From Helicobacteraceae bacterium (GTDB lineage Bacteria > Campylobacterota > Campylobacteria > Campylobacterales > Sulfurimonadaceae), in assembly GCA_947498025.1 (NCBI GenBank), contig CANMJR010000005.1, positions 1 through 64,000 on the forward strand: 64,000 bases of DNA, in the 5' to 3' direction. Of this stretch, positions 15,200 to 25,105 are shown one piece after another (position 1 is the first letter of the stretch; every line of letters begins with the position of its first letter). The position numbers and the translations under genes were made by a program. A model generated the notes under the pieces. It was given only the letters and a program-made list of their open reading frames with translations. It was not told the DNA's origin and did no database searches.

Positions 15200-17707
15200 A
15201 TGAAAGCAGTAATATTAGCAGGTGGGTTTGGTACAAGAATTCAGCCCTTGACAAATTCTCGTCCAAAACCAATGTTGCCAATCATAAATAAGCCGATGAT
15301 GGAACATACTATGATGAAATTAAAGGATTTAGGGATAAGAGAATTTATAATACTCCTCTATTTTAAACCTGAAGTTATAACAGAGTATTTTGGGGATGGA
15401 AAGAAGTTTGGTATTAATATTTCATATATCGTGCCCAAAGATGACTTTGGTACAGCAGGGGCTGTAAAGCTTGCAGAAGAGGCAATTGGAAATGATAATT
15501 TTATAATAATCAGCGGTGACCTTGTAACAGATTTTAATTTTCAGAAGATTTTCCAGTGCCATACTGAGCGACACTCGAAGTTGACAATAACGCTGACATC
15601 CGTAAAAAATCCTCTCCAATTTGGTGTTGTAATTGCGGATGAAGATGGAAAAATAGAGAAATTTTTGGAAAAACCAAGCTGGGGTGAGGTTTTCAGTGAT
15701 ACGATAAATACAGGTATCTATATCTTAGAACCTGATATTTTGGAATATATTCCTAAAAATACAAATTATGATTTTGGAAAAGATTTGTTTCCTCTTTTAA
15801 TGAAAAAGGGTGTCTCTCTTAACGGTTGCAGCGCTTCCGGATATTGGAGAGATGTCGGTAATCCTGAGAGTTATAGAGAAGTGTATGATGATATTTTGAG
15901 CGGCAGAGTTGACTTTGATTTTGGCAATGATGAGAAAATTTTCCCCGATGGCATACTTTATGGCGGCAAAGAGTACGAAGAACTCAACGGTGTTGAAATA
16001 CTCGGAAAAGTGGTCTTAGGAAAAAATGTAACTATCGGAAAATGGGTAAAACTTCATAATGTGGTTATTGGCGACAATAGTGTAATCGGCGACTTCTGTA
16101 AAATAAGAAACACGGTAATATGGGACAATACAACGATAGGAAACGATGTGGCACTCGATAGCTGCGTTATATGTAACAATGCCATTATCGGAAATAACAC
16201 ACAAGCTAAAGCCGGTATGATTTTGGCGGAAGGGTGTGAAATAGGCATGTTAGTATCCATAGATAAAGATATTACAGTCTGGCCTAATAAAGTTATAGAT
16301 AGTGCATCCATCGTCACGAACAATGTAATATGGGGAAGCAAATATAAAAACTCTATCTTTGAAAACGGCAGTGTTTTTGGTATCAGTAATATTGAACTCT
16401 CATGTGAGATGACCACAAAATTGGCAGAAGCATTCGCTTCTCAGCTTCCGATTAACAGTAAAATTTATGTCTCAAGAGATTACCATAAAAGCTCAAGAAT
16501 GCTAAAACGCTCTTTTTTGGGCGGGATATTGGCATCCGGGGTAAATGTAATCGATATTCACTCCCTTCCATCCTCTGTTATGAGATACAACCTAGAGGCG
16601 AACAAAGATGTGGTAGCGGGAGTTCATTTTAGACAACACATGGGCGACCCTGCAAGTGTCAAGATTATATTCTTTAACGAAGATGGTTTGGAGATAAATT
16701 CCTCAATGGCAAAAAATGTTGAAAAGGCATTTTTTAAAGAGGAGTTCAGAAGGGTAAATTATGAGGATATCGGCGAAATTACAGAGACACACAACAATAA
16801 ATATGAGTGTTTATCTTATAAGGAAGCCATAAAGAGCAAAATTAATAAAAATATTTTCACTCAAAGAGAATTTCACATGGTTGTTGACCTCATGTCAGGC
16901 GGCAGTGCGGAAATATTTCCGAAAATATTAAATGACTTAAATATAAACAATATATTACTTAATGCTTATGCAGATGAAAAAAAGCTAAGTCACTTAGATA
17001 GCGTAAAAAAACACTCACAAAGTGAAGTCTCTGCGATTGTGAAAAGCTTAAATTCAGATGTTGGATTTATGATTTATCCAAATGGTGAAAGGTTGGCTGT
17101 TATTACCGACAAAGGTGAAACTTTAGAAAATGAGACGCTTCTTTTTGTAGTTCTCTCTTTGATGAACATGCACAAAGATGAAACCAAACTTAGAGTAATC
17201 CTTCCATCTTGGGCTCCTGATATTATGGACAGCAGTTTTGATAATCTTGAGATTGAGAGAGGAAAATATGTTGATTATAAAGCAACAAAATTAAAAGAGT
17301 ATGATTTAATCGCTACGACCAACGGAGAGTTTGCTTTTACTGAGTTTACTCTGCACCATGATGCTATGTTTTCATCTCTAAAGATTGCAGAAATGCTGAC
17401 GAAGTATGATGTGAAGCTCTCGGATATAGTAAAAGAGATAGAACCGTTTTACTACATGCATTCAAAGCTTCCATGCCCTCAGGCGCTCAAAGGTGTCATG
17501 ATGCGTAAATTTCTTGAAGCTGCCAAATATAAAGAGTCCTCATCTCTTGATGGTGTGAAAATTTGGAATGACAAACATGATTGGGTACTGATGATACCGG
17601 ACCAATATGATGATGCTCTCAACCTTTACACACAGGCAAAAAGTCAAAAAAGAGGGGAAGCTCTTTTGGAAAAATATAAAGCAAAAATAGAAAAATGGGC
17701 AGAATAA
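15200..17707 (+). CDS. NDP-sugar pyrophosphorylase fused to a degenerate phosphohexomutase
   Basis: Protein of 835 residues. Residues 1-235 are a sugar nucleotidyltransferase with the signature L-A-G-G-F-G-T-R and the K-P-M-L-P-I loop, making an NDP-sugar from a sugar-1-phosphate. About 250-370 is a left-handed beta-helix of hexapeptide repeats (V-V-I-G-D-N type). About 385-835 is laid out like phosphomannomutase/phosphoglucomutase. However, the phosphoserine loop (normally T-A-S-H-N-P) reads V-H-F-R-Q-H-M-G-D-P, the metal loop (D-G-D-G-D-R) reads Y-P-N-G-E-R, and the sugar loop is unlike G-E-x-S-G. The mutase half is probably inactive. Similar long fusions are annotated as mannose-1-phosphate guanylyltransferases in cyanobacteria and others; here the operon suggests a glucose-1-phosphate substrate (inference). 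GAGGAG precedes the ATG. Confidence 0.85.
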   Translation: MKAVILAGGFGTRIQPLTNSRPKPMLPIINKPMMEHTMMKLKDLGIREFIILLYFKPEVITEYFGDGKKFGINISYIVPKDDFGTAGAVKLAEEAIGNDNFIIISGDLVTDFNFQKIFQCHTERHSKLTITLTSVKNPLQFGVVIADEDGKIEKFLEKPSWGEVFSDTINTGIYILEPDILEYIPKNTNYDFGKDLFPLLMKKGVSLNGCSASGYWRDVGNPESYREVYDDILSGRVDFDFGNDEKIFPDGILYGGKEYEELNGVEILGKVVLGKNVTIGKWVKLHNVVIGDNSVIGDFCKIRNTVIWDNTTIGNDVALDSCVICNNAIIGNNTQAKAGMILAEGCEIGMLVSIDKDITVWPNKVIDSASIVTNNVIWGSKYKNSIFENGSVFGISNIELSCEMTTKLAEAFASQLPINSKIYVSRDYHKSSRMLKRSFLGGILASGVNVIDIHSLPSSVMRYNLEANKDVVAGVHFRQHMGDPASVKIIFFNEDGLEINSSMAKNVEKAFFKEEFRRVNYEDIGEITETHNNKYECLSYKEAIKSKINKNIFTQREFHMVVDLMSGGSAEIFPKILNDLNINNILLNAYADEKKLSHLDSVKKHSQSEVSAIVKSLNSDVGFMIYPNGERLAVITDKGETLENETLLFVVLSLMNMHKDETKLRVILPSWAPDIMDSSFDNLEIERGKYVDYKATKLKEYDLIATTNGEFAFTEFTLHHDAMFSSLKIAEMLTKYDVKLSDIVKEIEPFYYMHSKLPCPQALKGVMMRKFLEAAKYKESSSLDGVKIWNDKHDWVLMIPDQYDDALNLYTQAKSQKRGEALLEKYKAKIEKWAE

Positions 17708-17711
17708 TTCG

Positions 17712-19739
17712 ATGAGTAAAACAATGAAACTCTCCTTTTTATGGCACATGCACCAGCCTGATTACAGAGATGATGAGGGTGTTATGAAAATGCCGTGGGT
17801 TTTTTTGCATGCTATTAAAGATTATTACGATATGCCTTGGATACTCAGTACATTTCCAAATTTAAAGGCAACATTTAACCTCACTCCTTCGTTAATCGAG
17901 CAGTTAAAGCTTTATTCTGAACCTCTGAAGTATGACTATTTTTTGCAACTTTGGAGCAAACATCCATCGGAGCTCTCTTTTACACAAAAAGAGTGGGTGA
18001 TAAAAATCTGTAAATCCCCAAATTATGAGACTATGATTAAGCCGATGCCACGATACGGTGAACTCTATACTCTTGAAACATTCAGCGAAGAGAAGTTTTT
18101 GGATTTACAAATGCAGTTTATGTTGGCATGGTGTGGAAATTATCTTCGCCAAAACAGTGAAGTCGTAAAGAACATGTTGCAAAAAGGAGGTGGCTACTCG
18201 ATGCAAGATAAATCACTCCTGCTTGAGACCCTGACTGCTTTTGTAAGTGAGATTCTTCCGTTTTACAAATCTTTGTTACAAAAAGGGAGGATTGCAATTG
18301 CAACAACACCCTATTTTCACCCCATATTACCGCTTTTAATAGATATGGAGAATGTTCAAAAAGCAAATATCCATACCAAGCCTCCAAGCAATAAGTTCTC
18401 CTTTAAATCAGATGCAATCACACATGTAAAAAGAGCAATAGCCCTCTATAAAGAGACTTTTGATACAGACCCGATTGGTTTCTGGCCGGCTGAGGGAGCG
18501 GTTGATACTGAGAGTGTAAAGATTTATAAAGAAGAGGGAATAAAATGGATTGCAACAGATGAGACAATCCTTTTCAAGACATTAGAGGACAAATCAAGAG
18601 AAAACCTCTATAAACTCTACAGTTATGATGATGTTTGTATCGCCTTTCGTGACCACACCATAAGTGATTTATTTGGATTCGATTATAGATTTAAGCCATC
18701 AAGCGAAGCTGTTGAACACTTTATTAACACAATCGAACCGATAGCATGGAGTGATGAAGATAAGACACTCTTTATCATTTTAGACGGGGAGAATGCGTGG
18801 GAGTATTATCCGCAAAACGGCTATCCGTTTTTTATACAGCTCTATGAAAAACTCTCCAATCTTTCTTGGTGCCGGAGTGTTACCATGGACGAACTGTTGA
18901 GCGATAAAGCAGTTTCACTCAGCACGCTCGCTACGGGGAGTTGGATAGGGGGAGATTTTTCTACATGGAGTGGAAATGCAGAAAAAAATCGTGCTTGGGA
19001 GTTACTCTTTCAAACCCGCAGAGATGCAGACAATTACAGCCATGTGATAGATGAGAAGAGTGCAAAATTGATAGAAAATCACTTTTTGTCCGCTCAGTGC
19101 AGCGACTGGTTTTGGTGGTACGGCGATGACCACTTTACAGAATTCAGTATGGAATTTGACTCTCTTTTTAGAAAACATCTCATCAATATTTATAAACTTT
19201 TAAATATGCAGCCGCCGGCTGATTTGTTTGAGCCTATTAAAGAGCATAAGAGCACCGCTTCATTTATGGTGAAGCCTCAAGCACCGATATATCCGAAGAT
19301 TGATGGAAAATTGTCATCCTTTTTTGAGTGGATTGGCTGTGGTTTTATTGATGAAAGTCGTCTTTTTTCTACCATGGATAGGGCAAGAGGTCCAATTCAG
19401 ACAATACGATATGGGCATAACGAGAGTACGGTTTACATCTCATTTTATGGAGATATTGAGCAGCTTAAAGGTGAAAAAAGCACTTTGGAGCTTATTATTG
19501 AAGAGCTATCGGAATCAATCATTTTAGAGCTAAATAAAAATGAGCAACCTTTTGGTATCACTATTGGATTAGGAAGTAGTTTTGAAATTGCTATTCCAAA
19601 AACCGTCTTTGCCAAAATGCAAAAAGTTCATCTGCGGTTTGAGATTACGCAAGATAAAAAGATTATCCAAACTTTACCGGGGTTTGGGGCCTTAAAAGTA
19701 CAATTGAATGAAGATTACAGCTCGAGCTGGTTTGTTTAG
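17712..19739 (+). CDS. GH57 alpha-glucan-acting glycoside hydrolase/transferase (first)
   Basis: Protein of 675 residues opening with L-S-F-L-W-H-M-H-Q-P, the first conserved GH57 region. The likely nucleophile is Glu261 in W-P-A-E-G-A-V and the acid/base is Asp358 in L-D-G-E-N-A-W-E. The family includes alpha-amylases, amylopullulanases and related enzymes; this subgroup often sits beside glycogen genes in bacteria lacking GH13 debranching enzymes, so a debranching or trimming role is plausible but not shown. No signal peptide, so it is cytoplasmic. It begins 5 bases after the previous stop, suggesting translational coupling. Confidence 0.85.
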   Translation: MSKTMKLSFLWHMHQPDYRDDEGVMKMPWVFLHAIKDYYDMPWILSTFPNLKATFNLTPSLIEQLKLYSEPLKYDYFLQLWSKHPSELSFTQKEWVIKICKSPNYETMIKPMPRYGELYTLETFSEEKFLDLQMQFMLAWCGNYLRQNSEVVKNMLQKGGGYSMQDKSLLLETLTAFVSEILPFYKSLLQKGRIAIATTPYFHPILPLLIDMENVQKANIHTKPPSNKFSFKSDAITHVKRAIALYKETFDTDPIGFWPAEGAVDTESVKIYKEEGIKWIATDETILFKTLEDKSRENLYKLYSYDDVCIAFRDHTISDLFGFDYRFKPSSEAVEHFINTIEPIAWSDEDKTLFIILDGENAWEYYPQNGYPFFIQLYEKLSNLSWCRSVTMDELLSDKAVSLSTLATGSWIGGDFSTWSGNAEKNRAWELLFQTRRDADNYSHVIDEKSAKLIENHFLSAQCSDWFWWYGDDHFTEFSMEFDSLFRKHLINIYKLLNMQPPADLFEPIKEHKSTASFMVKPQAPIYPKIDGKLSSFFEWIGCGFIDESRLFSTMDRARGPIQTIRYGHNESTVYISFYGDIEQLKGEKSTLELIIEELSESIILELNKNEQPFGITIGLGSSFEIAIPKTVFAKMQKVHLRFEITQDKKIIQTLPGFGALKVQLNEDYSSSWFV

Positions 19740-19748
19740 GAAATGATT

Positions 19749-21800
19749 ATGGAAAATAAAACGACACTGTTATTCGGTATTCATATGCACCAACCTGTTG
19801 ATAATTTCAAAGAGGTAATTACACATGCTGTTGATGTCTGTTATGCACCCTTTTTTGAGGTTGTAAGTCGCTATAGCGAGTTTAAGTTTTCGGTTCATTG
19901 CAGCGGTTGGCTTATGCAGCAGATACAAAATGACCATCCAAAACTTTTTAAAACTATAGTAGAACTCTCACAAAAAGGGAGCATTGAGTTTTTTGGTGCC
20001 GGTTATTATGAGCCGATTCTGAGCGTTATCCCCTCGAGGGATCGCGTAGCACAGATAAATAAATTAAGCAAAGATATAGAAGATAAGTTTGACCAAAAAC
20101 CAAAAGGGCTTTGGCTGACTGAAAGAGTATGGGAATCTTCACTTATTCCGGACCTTAGTTCGGCAAATATTGAATATACGGTTATAGATGATTACCATTT
20201 TCAATCTGCAGGATTTGATGAGGAGATACTGGATGGTTATTACATCACAGAAGAGAGCGGAAAAAGTATCGGTATCTTTCCAATCAGCAAAAAGTTGCGT
20301 TATGCACTCCCTTTTGTAAGTGTTGAGAGCGCCATAGAAGTTATAAAATCCTATAAGCGGGAGAGCGATTCGGCAGCCATAATATTTGATGATGCAGAGA
20401 AGTTCGGCATGTGGCCTGGAACCTACAGCTGGGTCTATGAAAAGGGTTGGTTGGAGAAATTTATACAAGCCCTTCTCAAAGATGAGAATATCATTTGTGA
20501 ACATTACGGCGCATACATGCAAAAGCATAAACCAAGAGGAATTGCCTATCTGCCGAATGTCTCCTATTATGAGATGGGTGAGTGGAGCCTCAGAGCGGAT
20601 GATGCACTGAAACTTGAAGCCTTCAAAAGTGAGATGGGCGAAGAGCAGTATAACAAGAGTGGAGTGAAATTCTTAAAAGGCGGAATTTGGAAAAACTTTT
20701 TTGTCAAATATGAGGAGAGTAACCGCATCCATAAACGGATGTTGGAACTCTCAAATGTAAGAGAAGAAGTTAACGATAAAGAGTATGACGAGTATCTTTA
20801 TAAACTTCAAACAAACGATGCTCTCTGGCATGGAGTCTTCGGCGGACTCTATCTTCCAAACCTTCGCGATAACGCATACAGCTACTTAATCGCCTGCGAG
20901 ACTCTCCGGTATGGAGATAAAACTCTCATAATTACGGATGAGAGTGAAATGGACGGCTATACAAAAGTGAAAGCTGTTTCACCAAAATATATCTTTCGTT
21001 TTGACACTAAAGTAGGCGGGCAACTCGTTGAGTTTGACAGCAAACAAGAGTGCTTTAATTGGCAAAATACACTCACTAGACGAAAAGAAGCATACCATGA
21101 AAAAATACTCAACAAAGCATCTCAAACAGAAGATATAAAAAGTGAAAACGCTTCGGATGGAATTGATACAATTCACAACATTGCACACCGTGTGGATGAA
21201 GAGGTCACTGATGCTTTAGTTTATGACTGGTACTTGAAAAACTCATTTATAGACCATATCAGTGATAAATCAATATCACTTGATAGTTTTCGTCACTGTA
21301 CTTTTAGAGAGTACGGAGATTTTGTAAATCAACCGTTTACGCAAAAAATAGAGGCAGATACAATTGTATTTGAGAGAGAGGGTGGAATTTATCTCCCTCA
21401 AAAACATTCGGCATCTCTTAAAAAAAGTTATACACAGACGGCATCCGGATTTCAGTTTGCAATTGATTTTCAAACTGATTTTGACTATTTTTTTAACTAT
21501 GTTTTGGAGCTGAATTTTCATTTTGCCCAGTACGGCAAAGTCACAATTAACGGTGATAGCATCAGCATAGGCACTAAAAAAGAGAGAATAAAACTAATAG
21601 AGATTGAGGATGGATATTTGAGAAAAAAAATTACCGTAAGAGTTGATAGTCAGGTTGATATTTTATATTATCCACTCAAAAGTGTATCTCAAAGCGAGCA
21701 GGGGTATGAGTTAACAACGCAGTGTCTAAGTATTGCTCTGGTTCTTCCCTACTCAAAAAACTTTCTTTTAGAGGGTTCTTTAGAGGTGTCAGATGTCTGA
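19749..21800 (+). CDS. GH57 4-alpha-glucanotransferase/alpha-amylase with DUF1925/DUF1926-type C-terminal domains
   Basis: Protein of 683 residues. The N-terminal GH57 barrel begins F-G-I-H-M-H-Q-P. The nucleophile is probably Glu125 in W-L-T-E-R-V-W-E, and the acid/base lies in the D-D-A-E-K-F-G-M-W-P-G-T motif at 214 onward. Spacing agrees well with the archaeal 4-alpha-glucanotransferases of Pyrococcus/Thermococcus. The C-terminal half is beta-rich, as in those enzymes. Predicted to transfer or shorten maltodextrin chains during polyglucan turnover. ATG 19749 is preferred over ATG 19743 since AGGA lies 7 bases before it. It overlaps the next gene by 8 bases. Confidence 0.87.
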   Translation: MENKTTLLFGIHMHQPVDNFKEVITHAVDVCYAPFFEVVSRYSEFKFSVHCSGWLMQQIQNDHPKLFKTIVELSQKGSIEFFGAGYYEPILSVIPSRDRVAQINKLSKDIEDKFDQKPKGLWLTERVWESSLIPDLSSANIEYTVIDDYHFQSAGFDEEILDGYYITEESGKSIGIFPISKKLRYALPFVSVESAIEVIKSYKRESDSAAIIFDDAEKFGMWPGTYSWVYEKGWLEKFIQALLKDENIICEHYGAYMQKHKPRGIAYLPNVSYYEMGEWSLRADDALKLEAFKSEMGEEQYNKSGVKFLKGGIWKNFFVKYEESNRIHKRMLELSNVREEVNDKEYDEYLYKLQTNDALWHGVFGGLYLPNLRDNAYSYLIACETLRYGDKTLIITDESEMDGYTKVKAVSPKYIFRFDTKVGGQLVEFDSKQECFNWQNTLTRRKEAYHEKILNKASQTEDIKSENASDGIDTIHNIAHRVDEEVTDALVYDWYLKNSFIDHISDKSISLDSFRHCTFREYGDFVNQPFTQKIEADTIVFEREGGIYLPQKHSASLKKSYTQTASGFQFAIDFQTDFDYFFNYVLELNFHFAQYGKVTINGDSISIGTKKERIKLIEIEDGYLRKKITVRVDSQVDILYYPLKSVSQSEQGYELTTQCLSIALVLPYSKNFLLEGSLEVSDV

Positions 21801-22827
21801 AATCCGTTATAACAGATTAGAAGATAGTTATGTCATTATCGCTCCGGAGCGGCTTCATCGACCCGATTATATGGCATGGAGCAGGGGGGATGAAAACAGA
21901 CTCCCTTGCCCTTTTTGTGAGGGAAATGAAGCAGTAACACCGCCGGAAATTTATGCAATTCGTGATAATGGAAGTTTTGCGGATGAAAAGGGGTGGCATA
22001 CTCGGGTAATTCCAAATCTCTTTAAGGCAGTACAAATCGAAGCACCCTATATTTTAAAGCATGAGGGTGCAAATAAGGTTTGGGATGGGTTTGGTGCACA
22101 TGAGATTGTAGTTGATTCGCCAAAACATTTGATGAGCATGTCAGAATGGTCACAAACAACCTATTTTAACTGGCTTAAAACAATTCAGACAAGAGTGAGA
22201 GATTTAAGAAATGATTTGAGAATAGCACATATCTCGATTTTTAAAAATCATGGGGTTTCAGCAGGGGCATCTCAGTCCCATCCACATACGCAACTCATTG
22301 GACTTCCTATCATTCCAAAAAATATACAACGTAAATATGAGAGAATTTATAGCCATTATATGAACAGCGGACGCCTGCTTATCGACGATATAATAGAAGA
22401 AGAGAGAAAAGACGGCAGACGAATTGTCATAGAGAGTGATTCGTTTATTGCTTTTTGTCCCTTTGCCAGTGAACACCCTTTTGAGGTGATGGTTACAAGC
22501 AGCACACTTCCCTCCGAGATAGATAAAATTGAGAATTTAAAACTAGAAGAGCTGTCAAAACTTTTACATGAACTTTTTATGCGTCTGGAAGTGCAACTTG
22601 GAAATTTTGATTTTAACATCTCTATCTCTATCGCACCGATGCATAAGCCTTTTACAACAGATATAAATTTTAGCAATATAAATCCAACATGCAGATTCAG
22701 TATCCGCATAACACCTCGCATCTACAGACATGGAGGTTTTGAACTCTTAACCTCGACTATGATAAATCCGGTAGAACCGGAGCGATGCGCACAACTTTTA
22801 AGAGAATCTAAGGAGGGAATAGTATGA
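21793..22827 (+). CDS. galT: Galactose-1-phosphate uridylyltransferase-like enzyme
   Basis: Protein of 344 residues of the HIT-superfamily GalT family. Residues 40-45 hold C-P-F-C, half of the structural zinc site. The catalytic motif is S-H-P-H-T-Q, in which the second His forms the uridylyl intermediate; H-P-F-E and N-x-S-I follow. The family exchanges UDP between glucose-1-P and galactose-1-P, but relatives phosphorolyse UDP- or ADP-glucose. In a polyglucan operon a UDP/ADP-glucose phosphorylase role feeding glycogen synthase is at least as likely (inference). It overlaps the gene before by 8 bases and the gene after by 4. Confidence 0.82.
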   Translation: MSEIRYNRLEDSYVIIAPERLHRPDYMAWSRGDENRLPCPFCEGNEAVTPPEIYAIRDNGSFADEKGWHTRVIPNLFKAVQIEAPYILKHEGANKVWDGFGAHEIVVDSPKHLMSMSEWSQTTYFNWLKTIQTRVRDLRNDLRIAHISIFKNHGVSAGASQSHPHTQLIGLPIIPKNIQRKYERIYSHYMNSGRLLIDDIIEEERKDGRRIVIESDSFIAFCPFASEHPFEVMVTSSTLPSEIDKIENLKLEELSKLLHELFMRLEVQLGNFDFNISISIAPMHKPFTTDINFSNINPTCRFSIRITPRIYRHGGFELLTSTMINPVEPERCAQLLRESKEGIV

Positions 22828-24269
22828 GTAAAGTTAAAAAACAGGCAAAAGTTCTTTTTGTATCAAGCGAGGTGTACCCTTTTGCAAAGAGTGGCGGTTT
22901 GGCAGATGTTTCGTTTGGATTGCCGAAAGCGATGTCAGATTTGTTTGATATATCGATTATCATGCCTCTCTACGGCTCTATCGATAAAAAGCGATTTAAG
23001 ATACGACAAGTAGAACAATTTGATATTTATCTTGGTAAAAAAAAGTATGCAGTTGAACTTTTTACCACTTCGCATGAGGGTATAAAGTGCTACTTTATAG
23101 AGTCCAATATTTTGTCAAATAAAAAGAATCTTTATGGAACGCCGCAAAACGGATATAAGGACAACGACCTTCGTTTTGGGCTTTTTTGTAAGGCTGTTGT
23201 AGCTTTTGTCAAACAAAAAAACAGTTATGATTTGCTCCATCTCAATGATTGGCAGAGTGCCTTATGTGCGACTTTTGTCAAAGAAGATGAAGCTATCAGA
23301 GCAAAAACACTTTTTACGATACATAACCTCTCTTATCAAGGTATTTTTGAAAAATCAACGCTCGAAAAACTTGGAATTTCAGAGAACTATTTTCATATGG
23401 ATGCGTTAGAGTTTCATGGAAATATTAACTTTATGAAAGCGGGTATTGCCCATGCAGACGCTATTACAACGGTGAGTCCAAATTATGCCAACGAAATTAT
23501 TGCCCCAGAGTTCGGGTGCGGACTTGAGGGCTTTTTGCAAAAACATCAAAACAAGTTCACCGGTATCCTAAACGGGATTGATTTATCACATTTTTCGCCG
23601 AGTACCGATAAAGCACTTGTGCAAAACTACGATGCTAAAAGCTATGATAAAAAAGCAGAAAATAAAAAAGCCTTTCTCAAAGAGAGAGGTTTAGAAAATA
23701 GTGCGCTTCCTCTTTTTGTTTTTATAGGTCGTTTTACATGGCAAAAAGGTGTAGATTTACTTATTGATGCTTTAGGGCAACTGGATGATTTAAAGCTTAA
23801 CATCGCCGTTTTAGGGGAGGGTGAAGCTTCGTACCATAAGCAGATGAAAGCCGTCACTGCAAAAAGCAAAAATATCAATATAGAGTTTGGTTACGATGAG
23901 TCACTCTCACACAAAATGTATGCTTCTGCTGATTTTCTTCTTATGCCCTCACTCTTCGAGCCATGCGGGTTGAACCAGCTTATCTCCATGAGCTACGGGA
24001 CTCTTCCTATTGTGAGCAGTGTCGGCGGATTAAAAGACAGTGTGTATCCTATTGATGAATATGATTCAGCGCTCACGCATGGATTTGGACTGACTTTTGA
24101 AGCGAACGAACCGAATGCACTTATAAAAACTATACAATCGGCTCTGGAGTTATATGAGGATAAAAAGCGTTTAAAAGAGATAAATATTCATAATATGGGA
24201 TGTGATTTCTCTTGGAATGAGAGTGGCAAAATTTATGCTGCACTTTACAGCTCCCTTGTAGAGCGATGA
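22824..24269 (+). CDS. glgA: Glycogen synthase (GT5), first paralogue
   Basis: GT-B fold glycosyltransferase of 481 residues that extends alpha-1,4-glucan chains from ADP- or UDP-glucose. The N-terminal K-S-G-G-L-A-D-V loop (the K-x-G-G-L motif) binds the nucleotide sugar, H-N-L-S-Y-Q-G lies near residue 170, and the C-terminal S-L-F-E-P-C-G-L-N-Q motif holds the catalytic Glu region. Length is typical of bacterial GlgA. Start and stop overlap both neighbours by 4 bases, with a good GGAGG before the ATG. A second GlgA lies two genes downstream. Confidence 0.92.
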   Translation: MSKVKKQAKVLFVSSEVYPFAKSGGLADVSFGLPKAMSDLFDISIIMPLYGSIDKKRFKIRQVEQFDIYLGKKKYAVELFTTSHEGIKCYFIESNILSNKKNLYGTPQNGYKDNDLRFGLFCKAVVAFVKQKNSYDLLHLNDWQSALCATFVKEDEAIRAKTLFTIHNLSYQGIFEKSTLEKLGISENYFHMDALEFHGNINFMKAGIAHADAITTVSPNYANEIIAPEFGCGLEGFLQKHQNKFTGILNGIDLSHFSPSTDKALVQNYDAKSYDKKAENKKAFLKERGLENSALPLFVFIGRFTWQKGVDLLIDALGQLDDLKLNIAVLGEGEASYHKQMKAVTAKSKNINIEFGYDESLSHKMYASADFLLMPSLFEPCGLNQLISMSYGTLPIVSSVGGLKDSVYPIDEYDSALTHGFGLTFEANEPNALIKTIQSALELYEDKKRLKEINIHNMGCDFSWNESGKIYAALYSSLVER

Positions 24270-25105
24270 AACTTTTTATAGATATCGGCGGCACGCATCT
24301 GCGAAGTGAACTTCAGATGCCCGGCGGAGTAATAAGTGAAAATGTCTCCTCGCAGGAGTATGACCTTGTCTCCTTTATAGAAAAAAAACTGGAGTTGTAT
24401 CCTTTTATCACTTTTATCGGTATCTCCTACGCAGGGCAAATCTACAAAGGCGAGATTTTATCCGCCCCAAATATTGCACTCAAAGAGCCAAGGATTAAGG
24501 AGTATTTTGAATCAAGATACGATTTACGCCTAGAGATTGATAACGATTTAAACTGTGCCGCTATGGCAGAGTCGGCGTATTTTAAATCTGATTCACTCCT
24601 AGCTTTATATGTAGGTACCGGAATCGGCAGTGCTTTTATAGATAACGGTCGATTGGTTCGAGGCTCAAAAAATATGGCGTTTGAGATAGGGCATATTCCC
24701 TACAAGCAAACTCCTTTTGTTTGCGGATGCAAAAAAACAAACTGTCTTGAGCTTTACGCCTCGGCTTCGGGTTTAGAGAAGCGAATGAAACACTTTAACA
24801 TGCCGATACTCTCGTTTGCGGAGCTTGAAAATTCGCAAGATGAACAAAAAAGTGCTCTAGCTTTGGATTTTAAAGAAGCACTTTTGTTCGCAACCGCTAC
24901 GCTAATAACGCTCACAAATCCGAGAATTGTTGTTTTTGGAGGCGGAGTAATTGAACATAATCCGCAAATTTTAGAGTATCTGAAAAAAAATCTTGAGGGT
25001 CAAGCTTTTTCCGGTTCTCTGCATGGAGTGAGTCTTCACATCTCCTCTTTAGAAAACGGTGCAATGAGCGGAGCAAAACTTTTGGAGGAAAATAGTTATG
25101 AATAA
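24266..25105 (+). CDS. ROK-family sugar kinase (probable glucokinase)
   Basis: Protein of 279 residues. It begins D-I-G-G-T-H-L-R (phosphate-1 motif), has the catalytic Asp in I-D-N-D-L-N, the G-T-G-I-G-S adenosine loop, G-H-I-P, and the ROK zinc cysteines C-G-C-K-K-T-N-C. ROK kinases phosphorylate glucose, mannose, fructose or N-acetyl sugars; between two glycogen synthases, glucokinase is most likely, recovering free glucose released by the GH57 enzymes. A ROK repressor is excluded because no DNA-binding N-terminus is present. It overlaps glgA by 4 and the next gene by 8 bases. Confidence 0.85.
   Translation: MKLFIDIGGTHLRSELQMPGGVISENVSSQEYDLVSFIEKKLELYPFITFIGISYAGQIYKGEILSAPNIALKEPRIKEYFESRYDLRLEIDNDLNCAAMAESAYFKSDSLLALYVGTGIGSAFIDNGRLVRGSKNMAFEIGHIPYKQTPFVCGCKKTNCLELYASASGLEKRMKHFNMPILSFAELENSQDEQKSALALDFKEALLFATATLITLTNPRIVVFGGGVIEHNPQILEYLKKNLEGQAFSGSLHGVSLHISSLENGAMSGAKLLEENSYE

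Noticed and set aside
16054-16416. Open frame of 120 codons on the minus strand
   Set aside because: It is the shadow of the hexapeptide repeat region of the nucleotidyltransferase; regular codon periodicity keeps the opposite frame open.
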